Shown here: piece after piece, positions 1-8,948 of the stretch | Layout of the letters: every line of letters starts with the position of its first letter | Position numbering within the stretch: the stretch's first letter is position 1 | DNA from: Sandarakinorhabdus sp. | GTDB taxonomy: Bacteria; Pseudomonadota; Alphaproteobacteria; Sphingomonadales; Sphingomonadaceae | Assembly: GCA_020692215.1 (NCBI GenBank) | Contig: JAIMKW010000004.1 | Coordinates: 248,001 to 312,000 of the forward strand | DNA: 64,000 nucleotides | Direction: 5' to 3' | Translations under genes and position numbers: made by a program | The notes under the pieces: model-generated | Told to the model about the DNA's origin: nothing | Databases searched by the model: none | Seen by the model: the letters and a program-made list of their open reading frames with translations, nothing else

Positions 1-29
1 GTTCGGGGTTGCGCTGATCGCGCTTGGCT

Positions 30-1097
30 TCACACTTCGGAGTCTGCAGGCTCGATTGCGGCGTCCATGATCGGGATTTGGGCCTTGTCGTAGGGCACCA
101 GTTCCTTCACCAGCGTCAGGCCGACAACGGTCAGCGGCACGGCCAGGATCACGCCCATCGGCCCCAGAAGCACACCGAACGCAATCAGCGAAAAAATGGT
201 AAGCGCCGGCGGCAGCTCCGCCATGCTGCTCTGCACCAGAGGCGTCACGATATTGCCCTGCACCTGCTGGATCACCACGATGGCGATGATGGTCCAGATG
301 CCGGTTTCCGGGCTGATCGAGAAGCCAAGGATGATCGAGGGTATGGCAACGACGATGGTGCCCAGATAGGGCACGAATTCGCATATGCCGGCAACAAGGC
401 CGATGGCGGGCGCCGCGGGCAGGCCGATGACCGACAGGGCAACACTGGTGAAGACGCCGACGAACACCATGCTGACAGCCTGCGCCTTCAGCCAGTGGCT
501 CATCGCCGTCATCACCGCGGCAACGGTGGAGACGGTTTTTGCCCGCGCACCGGGCGGGATCAGCGCCAGCACGCCACTGCCATACAGCCGGGGCTGGGCG
601 GCCAGATAGACACCGGCAATCAGCACCACGACAAGGCTGGTGATGATGGTGCCAAGGCTGGAAACAACGGCCTGCACGATCCCCACCACCCGGCTGCCAT
701 CGGGCATCAGCCCTTCGGCGCGCGCCGTGATTTGCCGGCCAAGTTCGCTGGTCTCCAGCCACGTCTGTGCAAAGGTGAAGGCGGCCGGCAACTGGTCGAA
801 CAGGATAGCGAACTGCTCCGCCATCAAGGCACCAAAGGCCCAGAACACCAGGCTGATGAAGGTGATCGGCAGGATCACGGCCAGCGTCAGCGCCAGCGCG
901 AAGGGTGCTCGCAGCTTTGCCTGCAGGAAACGCGCGAACTGCCAGAACATGAAGGCAATCAGCATGCCCGCTGCCAACAGCAACAGCAGGTCCGTCAGCC
1001 GCCAGATGATGACAGCAAAACCCACGGCCAGCAGCACCACAAGGGTCTGGCGGAAGATCCGCCCATCCGAAACTGCCTGCACCTGCTTCTCCTTCAT
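30..1097 (-). CDS. AI-2E family (PerM/TqsA-type) membrane transporter
   Basis: The 355-residue protein has the profile of the AI-2E transporter / PerM superfamily. A pair of hydrophobic segments lies near residues 18-60, another near 65-95, then comes a long soluble stretch, and at least four strongly hydrophobic segments fill the C-terminal half. The family motif region with E-F-V-P-Y-L-G-T is present around residue 240. Members are inner-membrane permeases; a few export autoinducer-2 but most have unknown substrates, so no substrate is assigned. The TGA stop lies 29 bases from the left window edge. It is transcribed divergently from the GtrA gene across 63 bases. Length and start agree with the family. 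Family assignment is firm, function is not. Confidence 0.88.
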   Translation of the reverse strand: MKEKQVQAVSDGRIFRQTLVVLLAVGFAVIIWRLTDLLLLLAAGMLIAFMFWQFARFLQAKLRAPFALALTLAVILPITFISLVFWAFGALMAEQFAILFDQLPAAFTFAQTWLETSELGRQITARAEGLMPDGSRVVGIVQAVVSSLGTIITSLVVVLIAGVYLAAQPRLYGSGVLALIPPGARAKTVSTVAAVMTAMSHWLKAQAVSMVFVGVFTSVALSVIGLPAAPAIGLVAGICEFVPYLGTIVVAIPSIILGFSISPETGIWTIIAIVVIQQVQGNIVTPLVQSSMAELPPALTIFSLIAFGVLLGPMGVILAVPLTVVGLTLVKELVPYDKAQIPIMDAAIEPADSEV

Positions 1098-1160
1098 CCC
1101 TGCTGCATAGCCGGGCCGATACGCTTGACCAAGAGGGGCAGGGGGTGCTGGAAGATTTCG

Positions 1161-1562
1161 ATGGGAAAGCCGCGCTCAGCACCACGTCCGGCATGGATAG
1201 GCCAGTCGCTGCGCTTCGGCCTTGTCGCGCCGGTCGTGTTCCTCGTGGATTGGGGCGTGCTGTCGGCGCTCGGCGCGGCCGGCATCGGCCCCTACGCCGG
1301 CCGGGTCGCGTCGCTCGCCGTGTCGGTTGCGGTCGGCTTTGTGCTGAACCGCAGCTTCACCTTCCGCGCCGCCGGGCGGCCCACATGGGCACAGGCCCGC
1401 GGCTATGCCCTGGCAGCGGCCCTTGGCGTTGGGGTCAACTATGGCGTCTTTGCCCTCGCGGTGCATGCAGGCCTGCCCAACGCGCTGGCGATAGCATCCG
1501 GCATGCTGGCTGCAGCCGCCGTCACCTTTTTGCGATTTCGCGCGGTGTTCCGGCAGACATAG
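1161..1562 (+). CDS. GtrA-like integral membrane protein
   Basis: A 133-residue protein with four predicted transmembrane segments and the GtrA/DPMS signature, including G-F-V-L-N-R-S-F-T-F near residue 60. GtrA-type proteins are linked to transfer or flipping of polyprenyl-linked sugars in cell-envelope glycan synthesis. The open frame extends much further upstream, but that part lies antisense to the permease gene and looks like low-complexity shadow. The ATG at 1161 places the first membrane segment about 20 residues in, as usual for the family. It ends in TAG just before a strong hairpin. No glycosyltransferase partner lies next to it. Confidence 0.8.
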   Translation: MGKPRSAPRPAWIGQSLRFGLVAPVVFLVDWGVLSALGAAGIGPYAGRVASLAVSVAVGFVLNRSFTFRAAGRPTWAQARGYALAAALGVGVNYGVFALAVHAGLPNALAIASGMLAAAAVTFLRFRAVFRQT

Positions 1563-1565
1563 AAT

Positions 1566-1596
1566 AAGGGCGAGGTTCGGTGTGAACCTCGCCCTT
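1566..1596. terminator. Bidirectional hairpin terminator
   Basis: A perfect 13-bp inverted repeat, 1566-1578 pairing with 1584-1596, around a 5-base loop. It lies 4 bases after the GtrA stop and 27 bases beyond the stop of the convergent PEP-CTERM gene. The outer pairs are A/T, giving short T runs on either strand, so it can serve both genes. Confidence 0.85.
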
Positions 1597-1623
1597 CCTG
1601 AAGCGCTCAGGCGCGGCGTTCGC

Positions 1624-2313
1624 TCAGGCCGCGATAAGGCGTCGGCGGCGCATGGTGAAGCCCACCATGCCGAACCCGGCGATCAGCATCGCCCATGTGG
1701 CAGGCTCGGGGACAGCACCCAGAGCCTGGGTCACGAGAACATTGTCGACAAGCGGCCCGACATTGTCGGCGCTGGTGGTGAAGAATCCGATCTGCAGCGT
1801 GCTGGCAGACGTGGGCGTGAACGAGAATGTGAAGGTCGTCCATGGCATGTTGCCAGCAATGTCCGCTGAGAAGAGTTGCCCGGACCATTCGTTGAACGCA
1901 GGCGCGCTACCGATCTGGGCGCCGGGCTGGCTCCAGCTGATGTCGGTTGCAGAGATGTAGGGAAATGGGAACGACACGAAGAAATAGAAATCGTCGGATG
2001 CAGCCGAGCGCTGGCTGCCGGAGAGGTCATAGCTGATCGTGACGGCCTGCCCGGCGGCAAAGGCAACCGGGGCACTGGTGATGCGTCCGGGGCCTTTCGT
2101 GCCATCGAGATCGACGCAGTTGCCATCGCAGGTAATGCCGAATGTTCCACTCTTCACCACGTCGACATTGCCGGTCACCGTCCAGTTGGTGAGGGCGCTG
2201 GTTTCTGCCAGCCGCGGCGTGTCGGCTTCAAATCCGTCGCTGAACAACACGGTCGCGGCCTGGGCCGATCCGGCAGCAACAAGGGCGGTGAGAATGATGA
2301 CAGACTTCAACAT
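1624..2313 (-). CDS. PEP-CTERM sorting domain protein, exported
   Basis: A 229-residue secreted protein. It begins with a Sec signal peptide (hydrophobic core, A-Q-A cleavage region near residue 20), has a beta-rich Ser/Thr/Asp body without a recognisable enzyme motif, and ends in the PEP-CTERM signal: V-P-E-P near residue 201, a hydrophobic helix, and an R-R-R-R cluster. This signal is processed by exosortase in Gram-negative bacteria that make exopolysaccharide. No exosortase or EPS gene is in the window. The ATG at 2313 has GGAG six bases upstream; an in-frame TTG four codons earlier overlaps that site and was rejected. A sigma-54 promoter lies 45-61 bases upstream. It may be a biofilm or surface-matrix protein. 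Confidence 0.88.
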   Translation of the reverse strand: MLKSVIILTALVAAGSAQAATVLFSDGFEADTPRLAETSALTNWTVTGNVDVVKSGTFGITCDGNCVDLDGTKGPGRITSAPVAFAAGQAVTISYDLSGSQRSAASDDFYFFVSFPFPYISATDISWSQPGAQIGSAPAFNEWSGQLFSADIAGNMPWTTFTFSFTPTSASTLQIGFFTTSADNVGPLVDNVLVTQALGAVPEPATWAMLIAGFGMVGFTMRRRRLIAA

Positions 2314-2357
2314 GATAAACTCCAATTCAGGAACGATACGTTTCCCCCAGCTACCTC

Positions 2358-2374
2358 AAGCAAACTTTGTGCCA
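2358..2374 (-). promoter_or_regulatory. Sigma-54 (RpoN) promoter of the PEP-CTERM gene
   Basis: Read on the minus strand the sequence is TGGCAC-AAAGT-TTGCTT, an exact match to the sigma-54 consensus TGGCAC-N5-TTGC(A/T), with correct spacing. The expected transcription start is near 2348, leaving a leader of about 35 bases that contains the GGAG ribosome-binding site. It is oriented toward the PEP-CTERM gene. PEP-CTERM genes in other bacteria are known to be controlled by the PrsK/PrsR two-component pair with RpoN. Confidence 0.8.
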
Positions 2375-2456
2375 AGTGACGCCAACTGGGAGATGCTCTG
2401 GTCTCGCGCCAAATTCCGGTTGAAACTGTAAAGATTCCCGACAGCAGATCAACACA

Positions 2457-3674
2457 TTAACCTTGACGATCCCGCTGCCCCAGCAGCCGCAGGCGCAGCG
2501 CGTTCAGCTTGATGAAGCCCTTGGCGTCGCGTTGGTCATAGGCGCCGGCATCGTCCTCGAAGGTCACGATCCGCGGGCTGTAGAGCGAGTAGGGCGATTT
2601 GCGGCCCACCACATTCACGCTACCCTTGTAAAGCTTCAGCCGAACTGTGCCGGTCACCTTTTCCTGGCTGTGGTCGATCGCGGCCTGCAGCATCTCGCGC
2701 TCGGGCGCGAACCAGAAGCCATTGTAGATCATCTCGGCATAGCGGACGGCCAGTTCATCCTTCAGGTGGGCGGCCCCCCGGTCCAGCGTGATGCTCTCGA
2801 TTCCGCGGTGGGCCGCATGCCAGATGGTGCCGCCGGGTGTTTCGTACATCCCGCGCGATTTCATCCCGACAAAGCGGTTTTCCACCAGATCCAGCCGGCC
2901 GATGCCGTGCAGCTTGCCAAGATCGTTCAGCCGCTTCAGCAGGCTGGCCGGGCTCAGCCCCTCGCCGTTCACGGCAACCGGGTCGCCGCGCTCGAAATCG
3001 ATGGTGATATATTCGGGCGTGTCGGGCGCTGTCTCGGGGTTGTCGGTGCGGCTGTAAACATAGTCCGGCACTTCCTCCCACGGGTCTTCCAGCACCTTGC
3101 CCTCGGAGGAGGTGTGCAGCAGGTTTGCATCGGTGCTAAACGGGCTTTCGCCACGCTTGTCCTTGGCAACCGGGATCTGATGCTGTTCGGCAAAGGCGAT
3201 CAGCGCCTCGCGGCTCGTCAGGTCCCACTCGCGCCAGGGCGCAATGATGCGGATGTCGGGGGCAAGCGCATAATAGCCCAGCTCGAAGCGCACCTGGTCA
3301 TTGCCTTTGCCGGTGGCGCCGTGGGAAACGGCGTCGGCGCCCACCATCCTTGCAATCTCGATCTGCCGCTTGGCGATCAGCGGCCGCGCGATCGAGGTGC
3401 CCAGCAGATACTGGCCTTCGTACAGCGCGTTGGAGCGCATCATGGGCGCCACGAAATCGCGAACGAACTCCTCGCGCAGATCGTCGATGAAGATCTGCTT
3501 CACCCCCAGCAGTTGGGCCTTGGCGCGCGCCGGTTCCAGCTCCTCGCCCTGGCCCAGATCGGCGGTGAAGGTAACAACTTCGCAGCCGTAGGTGGCCTGC
3601 AACCACTTCAGGATGACGCTGGTGTCGAGCCCGCCCGAAAACGCGAGAACAACCTTCTTCACTGCATCTGTCAT
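2457..3674 (-). CDS. argG: Argininosuccinate synthase
   Basis: A 405-residue cytoplasmic enzyme of arginine biosynthesis that joins citrulline and aspartate with ATP to give argininosuccinate. The N-terminal nucleotide-binding loop A-F-S-G-G-L-D-T-S starts at about residue 11. Further family signatures follow, including [13 protein letters not shown] near residue 120 and S-P-F-S-T-D-A-N-L. The frame stays open far upstream of 3674, but similarity starts exactly at the Met-Thr-Asp-Ala start, and the upstream part is antisense to the penicillin-binding protein. Length is normal for the family. It is divergent from the penicillin-binding protein gene across 123 bases and appears to be a single-gene unit. 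Confidence 0.97.
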   Translation of the reverse strand: MTDAVKKVVLAFSGGLDTSVILKWLQATYGCEVVTFTADLGQGEELEPARAKAQLLGVKQIFIDDLREEFVRDFVAPMMRSNALYEGQYLLGTSIARPLIAKRQIEIARMVGADAVSHGATGKGNDQVRFELGYYALAPDIRIIAPWREWDLTSREALIAFAEQHQIPVAKDKRGESPFSTDANLLHTSSEGKVLEDPWEEVPDYVYSRTDNPETAPDTPEYITIDFERGDPVAVNGEGLSPASLLKRLNDLGKLHGIGRLDLVENRFVGMKSRGMYETPGGTIWHAAHRGIESITLDRGAAHLKDELAVRYAEMIYNGFWFAPEREMLQAAIDHSQEKVTGTVRLKLYKGSVNVVGRKSPYSLYSPRIVTFEDDAGAYDQRDAKGFIKLNALRLRLLGQRDRQG

Positions 3675-3797
3675 CTTGTGTTTCCTGTGCCGGGTCGCGG
3701 GCTCACCTAGCGGCAGCTGCGAAGCGGTGCAATGCGCCGAACGGTTGCCGGGGCTGCTTGTGGCCGGGCCGCAGCCAGCGTATGGCGAAAAACGCCG

Positions 3798-5876
3798 ATG
3801 AATGCCCCCAATCCCAAGCCTTCCAGAGGCCGTCCCGCCGGCGGCCCGAAGCGCCGTGGCAAGCCCTTTTCCTGGGCGCGCCTGCTGATCGGCTTTGTCG
3901 CCTGGAATGCCGCGCTTGCCCTTGTTGTCGTGCTTGGCATCGCGCTTGCTGTCGCGCTCTCCTTGGCTTCGCTGCCATCCTATCAGGAGCTCATGAAAAC
4001 GCCGCAGGGGCAATCGGTCGTCATCCGCGCAGCAGATGGCACCGAACTGGTGACAGTGGGGCCAAGCTATGGCCGCTGGCTCCCCTATGATGAAATTCCG
4101 CCCGAGATGATCGAGGCCATGAAGGCCGTGGAGGACCGCCGGTTCGATTGGCACCCCGGAATCGACCCCATCGGCATCGTGCGCGCCGCCAGGGTGAACC
4201 TCGCGGCTGGCCGCACGGTCGAGGGTGCTTCCACCATCACCCAGCAGCTTGCGCGCAACCTGTTCCTCACCTCGGCGCAGAATTACGGGCGCAAGGGCCG
4301 CGAGGCGATCCTTGCGCTGGCGATCGAACGCAAGTTCAGCAAGGAACAGATACTCGAACTCTATCTGAACCGGGTCTATTTCGGCGGCGGCGCCTATGGA
4401 ATCGATGCCGCAAGCCGCAAATTCTATGGCGAATCCGCCACCAACCTCGATCTTCCCAAATCCGCAATCATCGCCGGCCTGGTGAAGGCGCCCAGCCGCT
4501 ACGCCCCCACGGCCGACCCTGAGCGCGCCCGCAGCCGTGCCAAGGTCGTCATCGTCACCATGCGGGAATCCGGGGTCATCACCCCGGCAGAGGCTGCGTC
4601 CGCCAATGTCGATGGCGTCCAGTTCGTTGTCGATCGCAACCAGGGCGATGTGCGCTACTTCACCGATTGGGTGCTGACCCAGCTGGAAACGCTGACCGAC
4701 GAGGCCGTGCAGCCCATCGAGGTGATGACCAGCCTGAACCCGCGCCACCAGCAGGCGGCAGAAGCCGCCGTAAAGGCGCAGCCGCTCGCCGGCACACAGG
4801 CCGCCATCATCGCCATGCGCAAGGATGGCGCTGTCACCGCCATGGTCGGCGGGCGCGATTATGCCACCAGTATCTACAATCGGGCCGTCGTCGCCCAGCG
4901 GCAGCCCGGCTCATCGTGGAAGCTGTTCGATTATCTCGTCGCGCTGGAAGAGGGGATGACACCCACATCCACCGTGGTCGATGAACCCATCCGCATCGGC
5001 AACTGGTCTCCGCGCAACTCAAATGGCCGCTATCTGGGCACGATCACCTTGCGGCAGGCCTTCGCGCTGTCGGTGAACACGGTGGCCGTGCGCATCGGCC
5101 AGCGCTTCGGTTTTGAAAGCGTTGCCAGCATGGCGCGCCGCATGGGCATCACCACGCCGATTTCCAACCAGCCGGCGATGGCGCTCGGCGCATCCGAGGC
5201 GACGCTGATCGAGATGACGGCCGCCTATGCTGCAATCGCAGCACAAGGCGTCGAAGTGCGCCCCTGGGCCATCCAGTCGATCACCACGGCCGGCGGCGAT
5301 ATCCTCTACAATCGCGAACCCGATACCCCGCGCATCCTGCTCGCCCCCTTCGTCGCATCGCACATGACAGACATGCTGCGCGCCGCTGTCGAAACCGGAA
5401 CGGGCCGGGCGGCCCAGATCGGCCGGCCGCTTGCCGGGAAAACGGGCACCACCAGCTCCAACAAGGATGGCTGGTTCATCGGCTTCACGCCCGAACTCGT
5501 CGCCGGTGTCTGGATCGGCCGGGATGATGCGCGTGCCGTTGCCGGGCTTGCAGGCGGGCAGGCGCCGGCCCGCGTCTTCTCCGGTTTCATGCGCCAGGCG
5601 CTTTCAGGCGTTGCGCCGTCCGATCTCGAGGATCAGGTGGAAATCCCGGCCTATGGTCTGGAGCCCGATGCCGAAGCCTATGGCATCACGCCCGGCGGCG
5701 AACTGTTGCCGGAAAACCAGGTCGACCCGGGCGCGCTTGACCCAAGCCTTGCTCCAGACCGTGATCCAGGCCGCGCCACCGGAGCATCCAGCGCCAAGCC
5801 AGGGCCCGGCAGCGAACCCCTGACCGACAGCTGGCTTGAAGAGGTCACGCGGGACGCGTCTGCCCCCGGCACCTGA
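3798..5876 (+). CDS. Class A penicillin-binding protein (PBP1A-like)
   Basis: A bifunctional peptidoglycan synthase of 692 residues. A short basic cytoplasmic tail is followed by one membrane anchor (about residues 30-60). The GT51 glycosyltransferase domain carries the catalytic glutamate in V-E-D-R-R-F and the motif G-A-S-T-I-T-Q-Q. The transpeptidase domain has S-S-W-K as the S-x-x-K motif, S-V-N as S-x-N, and K-T-G-T-T. The C-terminus is Pro/Gly-rich and disordered. An earlier in-frame start would add 22 residues of poor quality; the ATG at 3798 was preferred although its ribosome-binding site is weak. The protein builds and cross-links the cell wall from the periplasmic face of the inner membrane. 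Confidence 0.93.
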   Translation: MNAPNPKPSRGRPAGGPKRRGKPFSWARLLIGFVAWNAALALVVVLGIALAVALSLASLPSYQELMKTPQGQSVVIRAADGTELVTVGPSYGRWLPYDEIPPEMIEAMKAVEDRRFDWHPGIDPIGIVRAARVNLAAGRTVEGASTITQQLARNLFLTSAQNYGRKGREAILALAIERKFSKEQILELYLNRVYFGGGAYGIDAASRKFYGESATNLDLPKSAIIAGLVKAPSRYAPTADPERARSRAKVVIVTMRESGVITPAEAASANVDGVQFVVDRNQGDVRYFTDWVLTQLETLTDEAVQPIEVMTSLNPRHQQAAEAAVKAQPLAGTQAAIIAMRKDGAVTAMVGGRDYATSIYNRAVVAQRQPGSSWKLFDYLVALEEGMTPTSTVVDEPIRIGNWSPRNSNGRYLGTITLRQAFALSVNTVAVRIGQRFGFESVASMARRMGITTPISNQPAMALGASEATLIEMTAAYAAIAAQGVEVRPWAIQSITTAGGDILYNREPDTPRILLAPFVASHMTDMLRAAVETGTGRAAQIGRPLAGKTGTTSSNKDGWFIGFTPELVAGVWIGRDDARAVAGLAGGQAPARVFSGFMRQALSGVAPSDLEDQVEIPAYGLEPDAEAYGITPGGELLPENQVDPGALDPSLAPDRDPGRATGASSAKPGPGSEPLTDSWLEEVTRDASAPGT

Positions 5877-5900
5877 ACCGCCTGCGCCCGGGAACCAGGG

Positions 5901-6611
5901 TCAGGCCTCAACCCCGAAACTGTGGAGACGTGGCCCGTTGGCGGCCAGCCAGGAGCGGGCCTCGCGATGTGGGCTGCCGTGCAGGTCTGCTGCAAGCCGC
6001 CAGAAGCTTTCCCCGTGGTGATGCTCGGCAAGGTGCGCGACTTCATGGGCGACGACGGCCCGGCGCACATGGTCGGGCGCCAGAATGATGCGCCAGCTGT
6101 AGGCGATCCGCCCATCACGCGCGCAGCTTCCCCAGCGGCTGCGGAAATCGCCAACCGCCACCTTACGCACCTCCTTGCCCAGCCGCGCGGCCAGCTCGTG
6201 CGTTTCCGCTGTCAGCACGCGCAGCGCTTCAGCGCTCAGCCAGCGCCGCACCCGCCCGGCAAAAAGCCCATCCTTGCCTGGCACAAGCAGCCGGTCGCCT
6301 TCGCGCACGGCCGTTCGCCCGCGGCCCTCGGCCAGTTCCAGATCCCCGTCGCCGAGCGGCAGGTGGACACCGGGGCGGAAGGGCAGGGGCGGGGGCAGGC
6401 GATGGGCCGCCTGCTGCGCAATCCACGCCTGTTGTTCCAGCAGGAAGGCCACGGCGCGGGCCTGCGATGCGCGCGGCGGAATGGTCAGGCGAACGGTCCG
6501 CGTGCTGGCACAAAGCCGAAGGGAGATGCGCCGCGCCCGCGGGTTCACCTTCACCACAACAGGAAGGCCGGCGAAACTGGCGATATTTGCAAACTGGGCC
6601 GTGCTGTTCAT
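5901..6611 (-). CDS. YgjP/SprT-like (DUF45) zinc metallopeptidase
   Basis: A 236-residue protein of the M48-related YgjP family. The zinc site is H-E-V-A-H-L near residue 190 with a third ligand candidate shortly after in H-H-H-G-E-S-F-W, and the upstream family motif S-R-W-G-S-C is also present. Members are small cytoplasmic proteins of the metzincin-like fold; the physiological substrate is poorly known. Its ATG overlaps the stop of the acyltransferase gene by four bases (ATGA), so the two are translationally coupled. Family assignment is secure, the role is not. Confidence 0.88.
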   Translation of the reverse strand: MNSTAQFANIASFAGLPVVVKVNPRARRISLRLCASTRTVRLTIPPRASQARAVAFLLEQQAWIAQQAAHRLPPPLPFRPGVHLPLGDGDLELAEGRGRTAVREGDRLLVPGKDGLFAGRVRRWLSAEALRVLTAETHELAARLGKEVRKVAVGDFRSRWGSCARDGRIAYSWRIILAPDHVRRAVVAHEVAHLAEHHHGESFWRLAADLHGSPHREARSWLAANGPRLHSFGVEA

Positions 6612-7456
6612 TCCCGATCGTTTGCGCCGTCCGCCTTGCCGTCAGTGAAGCGGTTCAGATAGCGGCGCGTGATGCGCTCCACCGGCATCACCACGAACAC
6701 ATCGACAGTGTTGAACTGCTCATCCACGAAAGCGCCATCCCCGATCATTGCACCCACCCTCAGATAGCCTTTCAGCAGCGGTGGCAAGGCCCGTTGTGCA
6801 GCCCGCGGATCATAGCTGGCGGCAGGAAGCCGGTCCATCGCCACATGGGCCAGCGCGCGGGCACGCAATTCGGGCGGGGCCAGATGATGGTGGTGCAGAT
6901 AGGACAGTTCGGCGGCGTGGTGCGCCGGATCGGTTCCGTGCAGCGAAGCGCAGCCGAACATGTGGCTGATCCCATGGGCCGAAAGGTAACTGGCAATGCC
7001 GCGCCACAGCAACGAGATGGTGGCGCTGTTGCGGTGCTCGGGCGCCACGCACGACCGGCCCAGCTCCAGAAGTTGCCCGGTGCCGGCGCTGTTCCGTATC
7101 AGCGGGGACAGATCATATTCGCCGGCGGAATAGAAACCGCCCTGCGTTGCAGCGACCGTCTGGCGAAGCAGTCGGTAGGTGCCCACGATGTCGGGCCGGC
7201 TGCCGCTGTTGTCGATCACCAGCAGATGGTCGCAGATGCTGTCATGGGCGTCGAAATCGCGCCGCACCTGCGCCATCGCATCAGTCGGCCGGGCGCCCAT
7301 TTCGTCATAGAAGATCCGGTAGCGAAGCGCCTGTGCCTCGGCCAGCTCCGCGCCAGACCGGGCGAGGCGAACCTCAAGCGGACCCAGGTTGAGAAAAGGC
7401 AGCCGCGCTTCGGAAGTGTGAAGATGCGCTGTCGTCGAACCGGCCTGCAGCATCAT
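6608..7456 (-). CDS. GNAT-fold acyltransferase, OlsB/hemolysin-like
   Basis: A 282-residue protein resembling the PlsC-independent acyl-ACP acyltransferase group of the GNAT superfamily (OlsB, ornithine N-acyltransferase, often labelled hemolysin). Supporting segments are L-R-Y-R-I-F-Y-D-E-M near residue 45, the L-E-L-G-R-S-C-V region near residue 130, and H-G-I-S-H-M-F-G-C-A-S-L. OlsB makes the lyso form of ornithine lipid, which an OlsA acyltransferase then completes. No olsA lies beside it, so ornithine-lipid synthesis is an inference. The start has two consecutive ATGs; GAGGGA lies at suitable distance from the first. It is first in a two-gene unit with the YgjP-type peptidase. Confidence 0.78.
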   Translation of the reverse strand: MMLQAGSTTAHLHTSEARLPFLNLGPLEVRLARSGAELAEAQALRYRIFYDEMGARPTDAMAQVRRDFDAHDSICDHLLVIDNSGSRPDIVGTYRLLRQTVAATQGGFYSAGEYDLSPLIRNSAGTGQLLELGRSCVAPEHRNSATISLLWRGIASYLSAHGISHMFGCASLHGTDPAHHAAELSYLHHHHLAPPELRARALAHVAMDRLPAASYDPRAAQRALPPLLKGYLRVGAMIGDGAFVDEQFNTVDVFVVMPVERITRRYLNRFTDGKADGANDRE

Positions 7457-7553
7457 GGTGCGTCCCTCGGTTGGATTGCTGATCCACCGCCGCCTAGCGC
7501 AATGGTGTTACAATCCTTGCGAACACCGATGACACTTCCATTTCAGCGCGCAG

Positions 7554-8870
7554 CTATGCGTCGATATCGGCCGTCTCGGGCACCGGGGCCTCGCGCCGCA
7601 TCAGCAGCCAGAACAGCAGCACACCCGGCAAGGCGAGCACGGTTGTCAGCAGGTAGAAGTTGAAGAAGCCCAGCGTCTCTATCAGCATGCCGGCCGATGT
7701 GCCCGATACAAAGCGCCCCAGGATCGACGCCATCGCCGAAAGCAGTGCGAACTGGGTTGCGGTGAAGCGAAGGTCGCACAGCCAGGAAAGATAGGCCACC
7801 ACGGCCACACCGCCCACGCCGCTGGCGAAATTCTCGAACCCGACCGTTGCCGCCAGCGCCCAGTTCGAAGCGCCCATCGTGGCCAGCCATGCAAAGCTAA
7901 GGTTGGAAACCGCCATCAGGATCAGGCCCAGCATCACCGCCTTCATCATGCCTAGCCGGGCATAGACAAGCCCGCCGACAAAGATGCCCACCAGCGTCGC
8001 GATCAGCCCGAACCCTACATCATAGGCCGCTATCGAATCCTTGCTGAAGCCAAGATCTGCCAGAAGCAGCCTGAGCGACAGGTTCGCCAGCGTATCGCCC
8101 AGCTTGTGCACGATCACGAACAGCAGCACGAGAATGGCGTTCGGGCGGGTCATGAAATCGGCCAGCGGCGCGATAAAGGCGGTGCGCACCCTATGTCCGA
8201 ACGGTTGCGCTGCCTCCAGCGCCAGGGCCGCCGTGCGCCGTGCAGGCTCGCCCAGCAGGAACCCGGCGGCAACAGCGGGCAGCGCGAACATCGCAGCCGC
8301 CGTATAGGCCATGTTCCAGCCCGCGCGGTCGGCCACGATCAGCGCCAAGGCCCCGGCGCCTGCAGAGCCCAGCCGCCAGCCATATTGGCTCATGCCCGAG
8401 CCGGCACCCAGCTGGTCGGGCCGCAAGCTCTCGATCCGGAAGGCATCGATCACGATATCGAACGTCGCCCCGAAGAAGGCGACAGCAAGGGCTGCGGCCA
8501 CCATCATTTCGATATTGGCAACCGGGTTTACCTGCCCCATCCAAACCAGCGCCGCGATGACACAGGCCGCTATCACCACCAGCCAGGCGCGCCGCTGCCC
8601 GATCGCGTCGGCCAGCAGCGGCAGCCTTGCCTTGTCGATGATGGGTGCCCACAGGAATTTGAAATTGTAGAACAGGAAGGTCAGCGCAAAGGCCGTCACG
8701 GTCGATTTCGCGATCCCGTCCTCGGCCAGCCGCGTGGTCAGTGTCGCGGCGATCATGGCAAAGGGTGCGCCAGACGAAAGCCCGAGCAGCAGCGCGCCTA
8801 CGGGTTCGCGTTCCAGATAGGGGCGGAGCGCCTCCCCCCAGCTTTTGCGCTCCCTTGTCATTTGGTTCAT
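7554..8870 (-). CDS. AmpG-like MFS permease
   Basis: A 438-residue major facilitator protein with about 12 hydrophobic segments. It resembles AmpG, which imports GlcNAc-anhydroMurNAc muropeptides released during cell-wall turnover. Characteristic parts include the N-terminal G-L-S-S-G-A-P-F, the F-K-F-L-W-A-P segment near residue 70, and D-I-V-I-D-A-F-R-I-E near residue 135. AAGGAAG lies about seven bases before the ATG. It is divergent from a Rieske oxygenase gene across 78 bases. Placement with cell-wall genes (penicillin-binding protein, NlpC/P60) is compatible with recycling, but no other recycling gene is adjacent, and AmpG-like proteins of alphaproteobacteria are not all muropeptide carriers. 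Confidence 0.82.
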   Translation of the reverse strand: MNQMTRERKSWGEALRPYLEREPVGALLLGLSSGAPFAMIAATLTTRLAEDGIAKSTVTAFALTFLFYNFKFLWAPIIDKARLPLLADAIGQRRAWLVVIAACVIAALVWMGQVNPVANIEMMVAAALAVAFFGATFDIVIDAFRIESLRPDQLGAGSGMSQYGWRLGSAGAGALALIVADRAGWNMAYTAAAMFALPAVAAGFLLGEPARRTAALALEAAQPFGHRVRTAFIAPLADFMTRPNAILVLLFVIVHKLGDTLANLSLRLLLADLGFSKDSIAAYDVGFGLIATLVGIFVGGLVYARLGMMKAVMLGLILMAVSNLSFAWLATMGASNWALAATVGFENFASGVGGVAVVAYLSWLCDLRFTATQFALLSAMASILGRFVSGTSAGMLIETLGFFNFYLLTTVLALPGVLLFWLLMRREAPVPETADIDA

Positions 8871-8948
8871 GCGGTTCTTCCTTGGCGGCTTTTCCCGACG
8901 AATGGAACAGGATTGCTATGGGGGGCAACCAAGGCGCATCATGACAGC

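Noticed and set aside
24..1160. Long upstream extension of the GtrA reading frame
   Set aside because: It runs antisense to the AI-2E-type permease, is His/Asp/Gln-rich, and GtrA similarity begins only at the ATG at 1161.
2463..3710. Open frame of 415 codons opposite argG
   Set aside because: Antisense shadow of a highly conserved enzyme; no recognisable product.
3675..4748. N-terminal extension of argG by 358 codons
   Set aside because: It overlaps the penicillin-binding protein gene on the other strand and has no similarity to argininosuccinate synthase, which starts at 3674.
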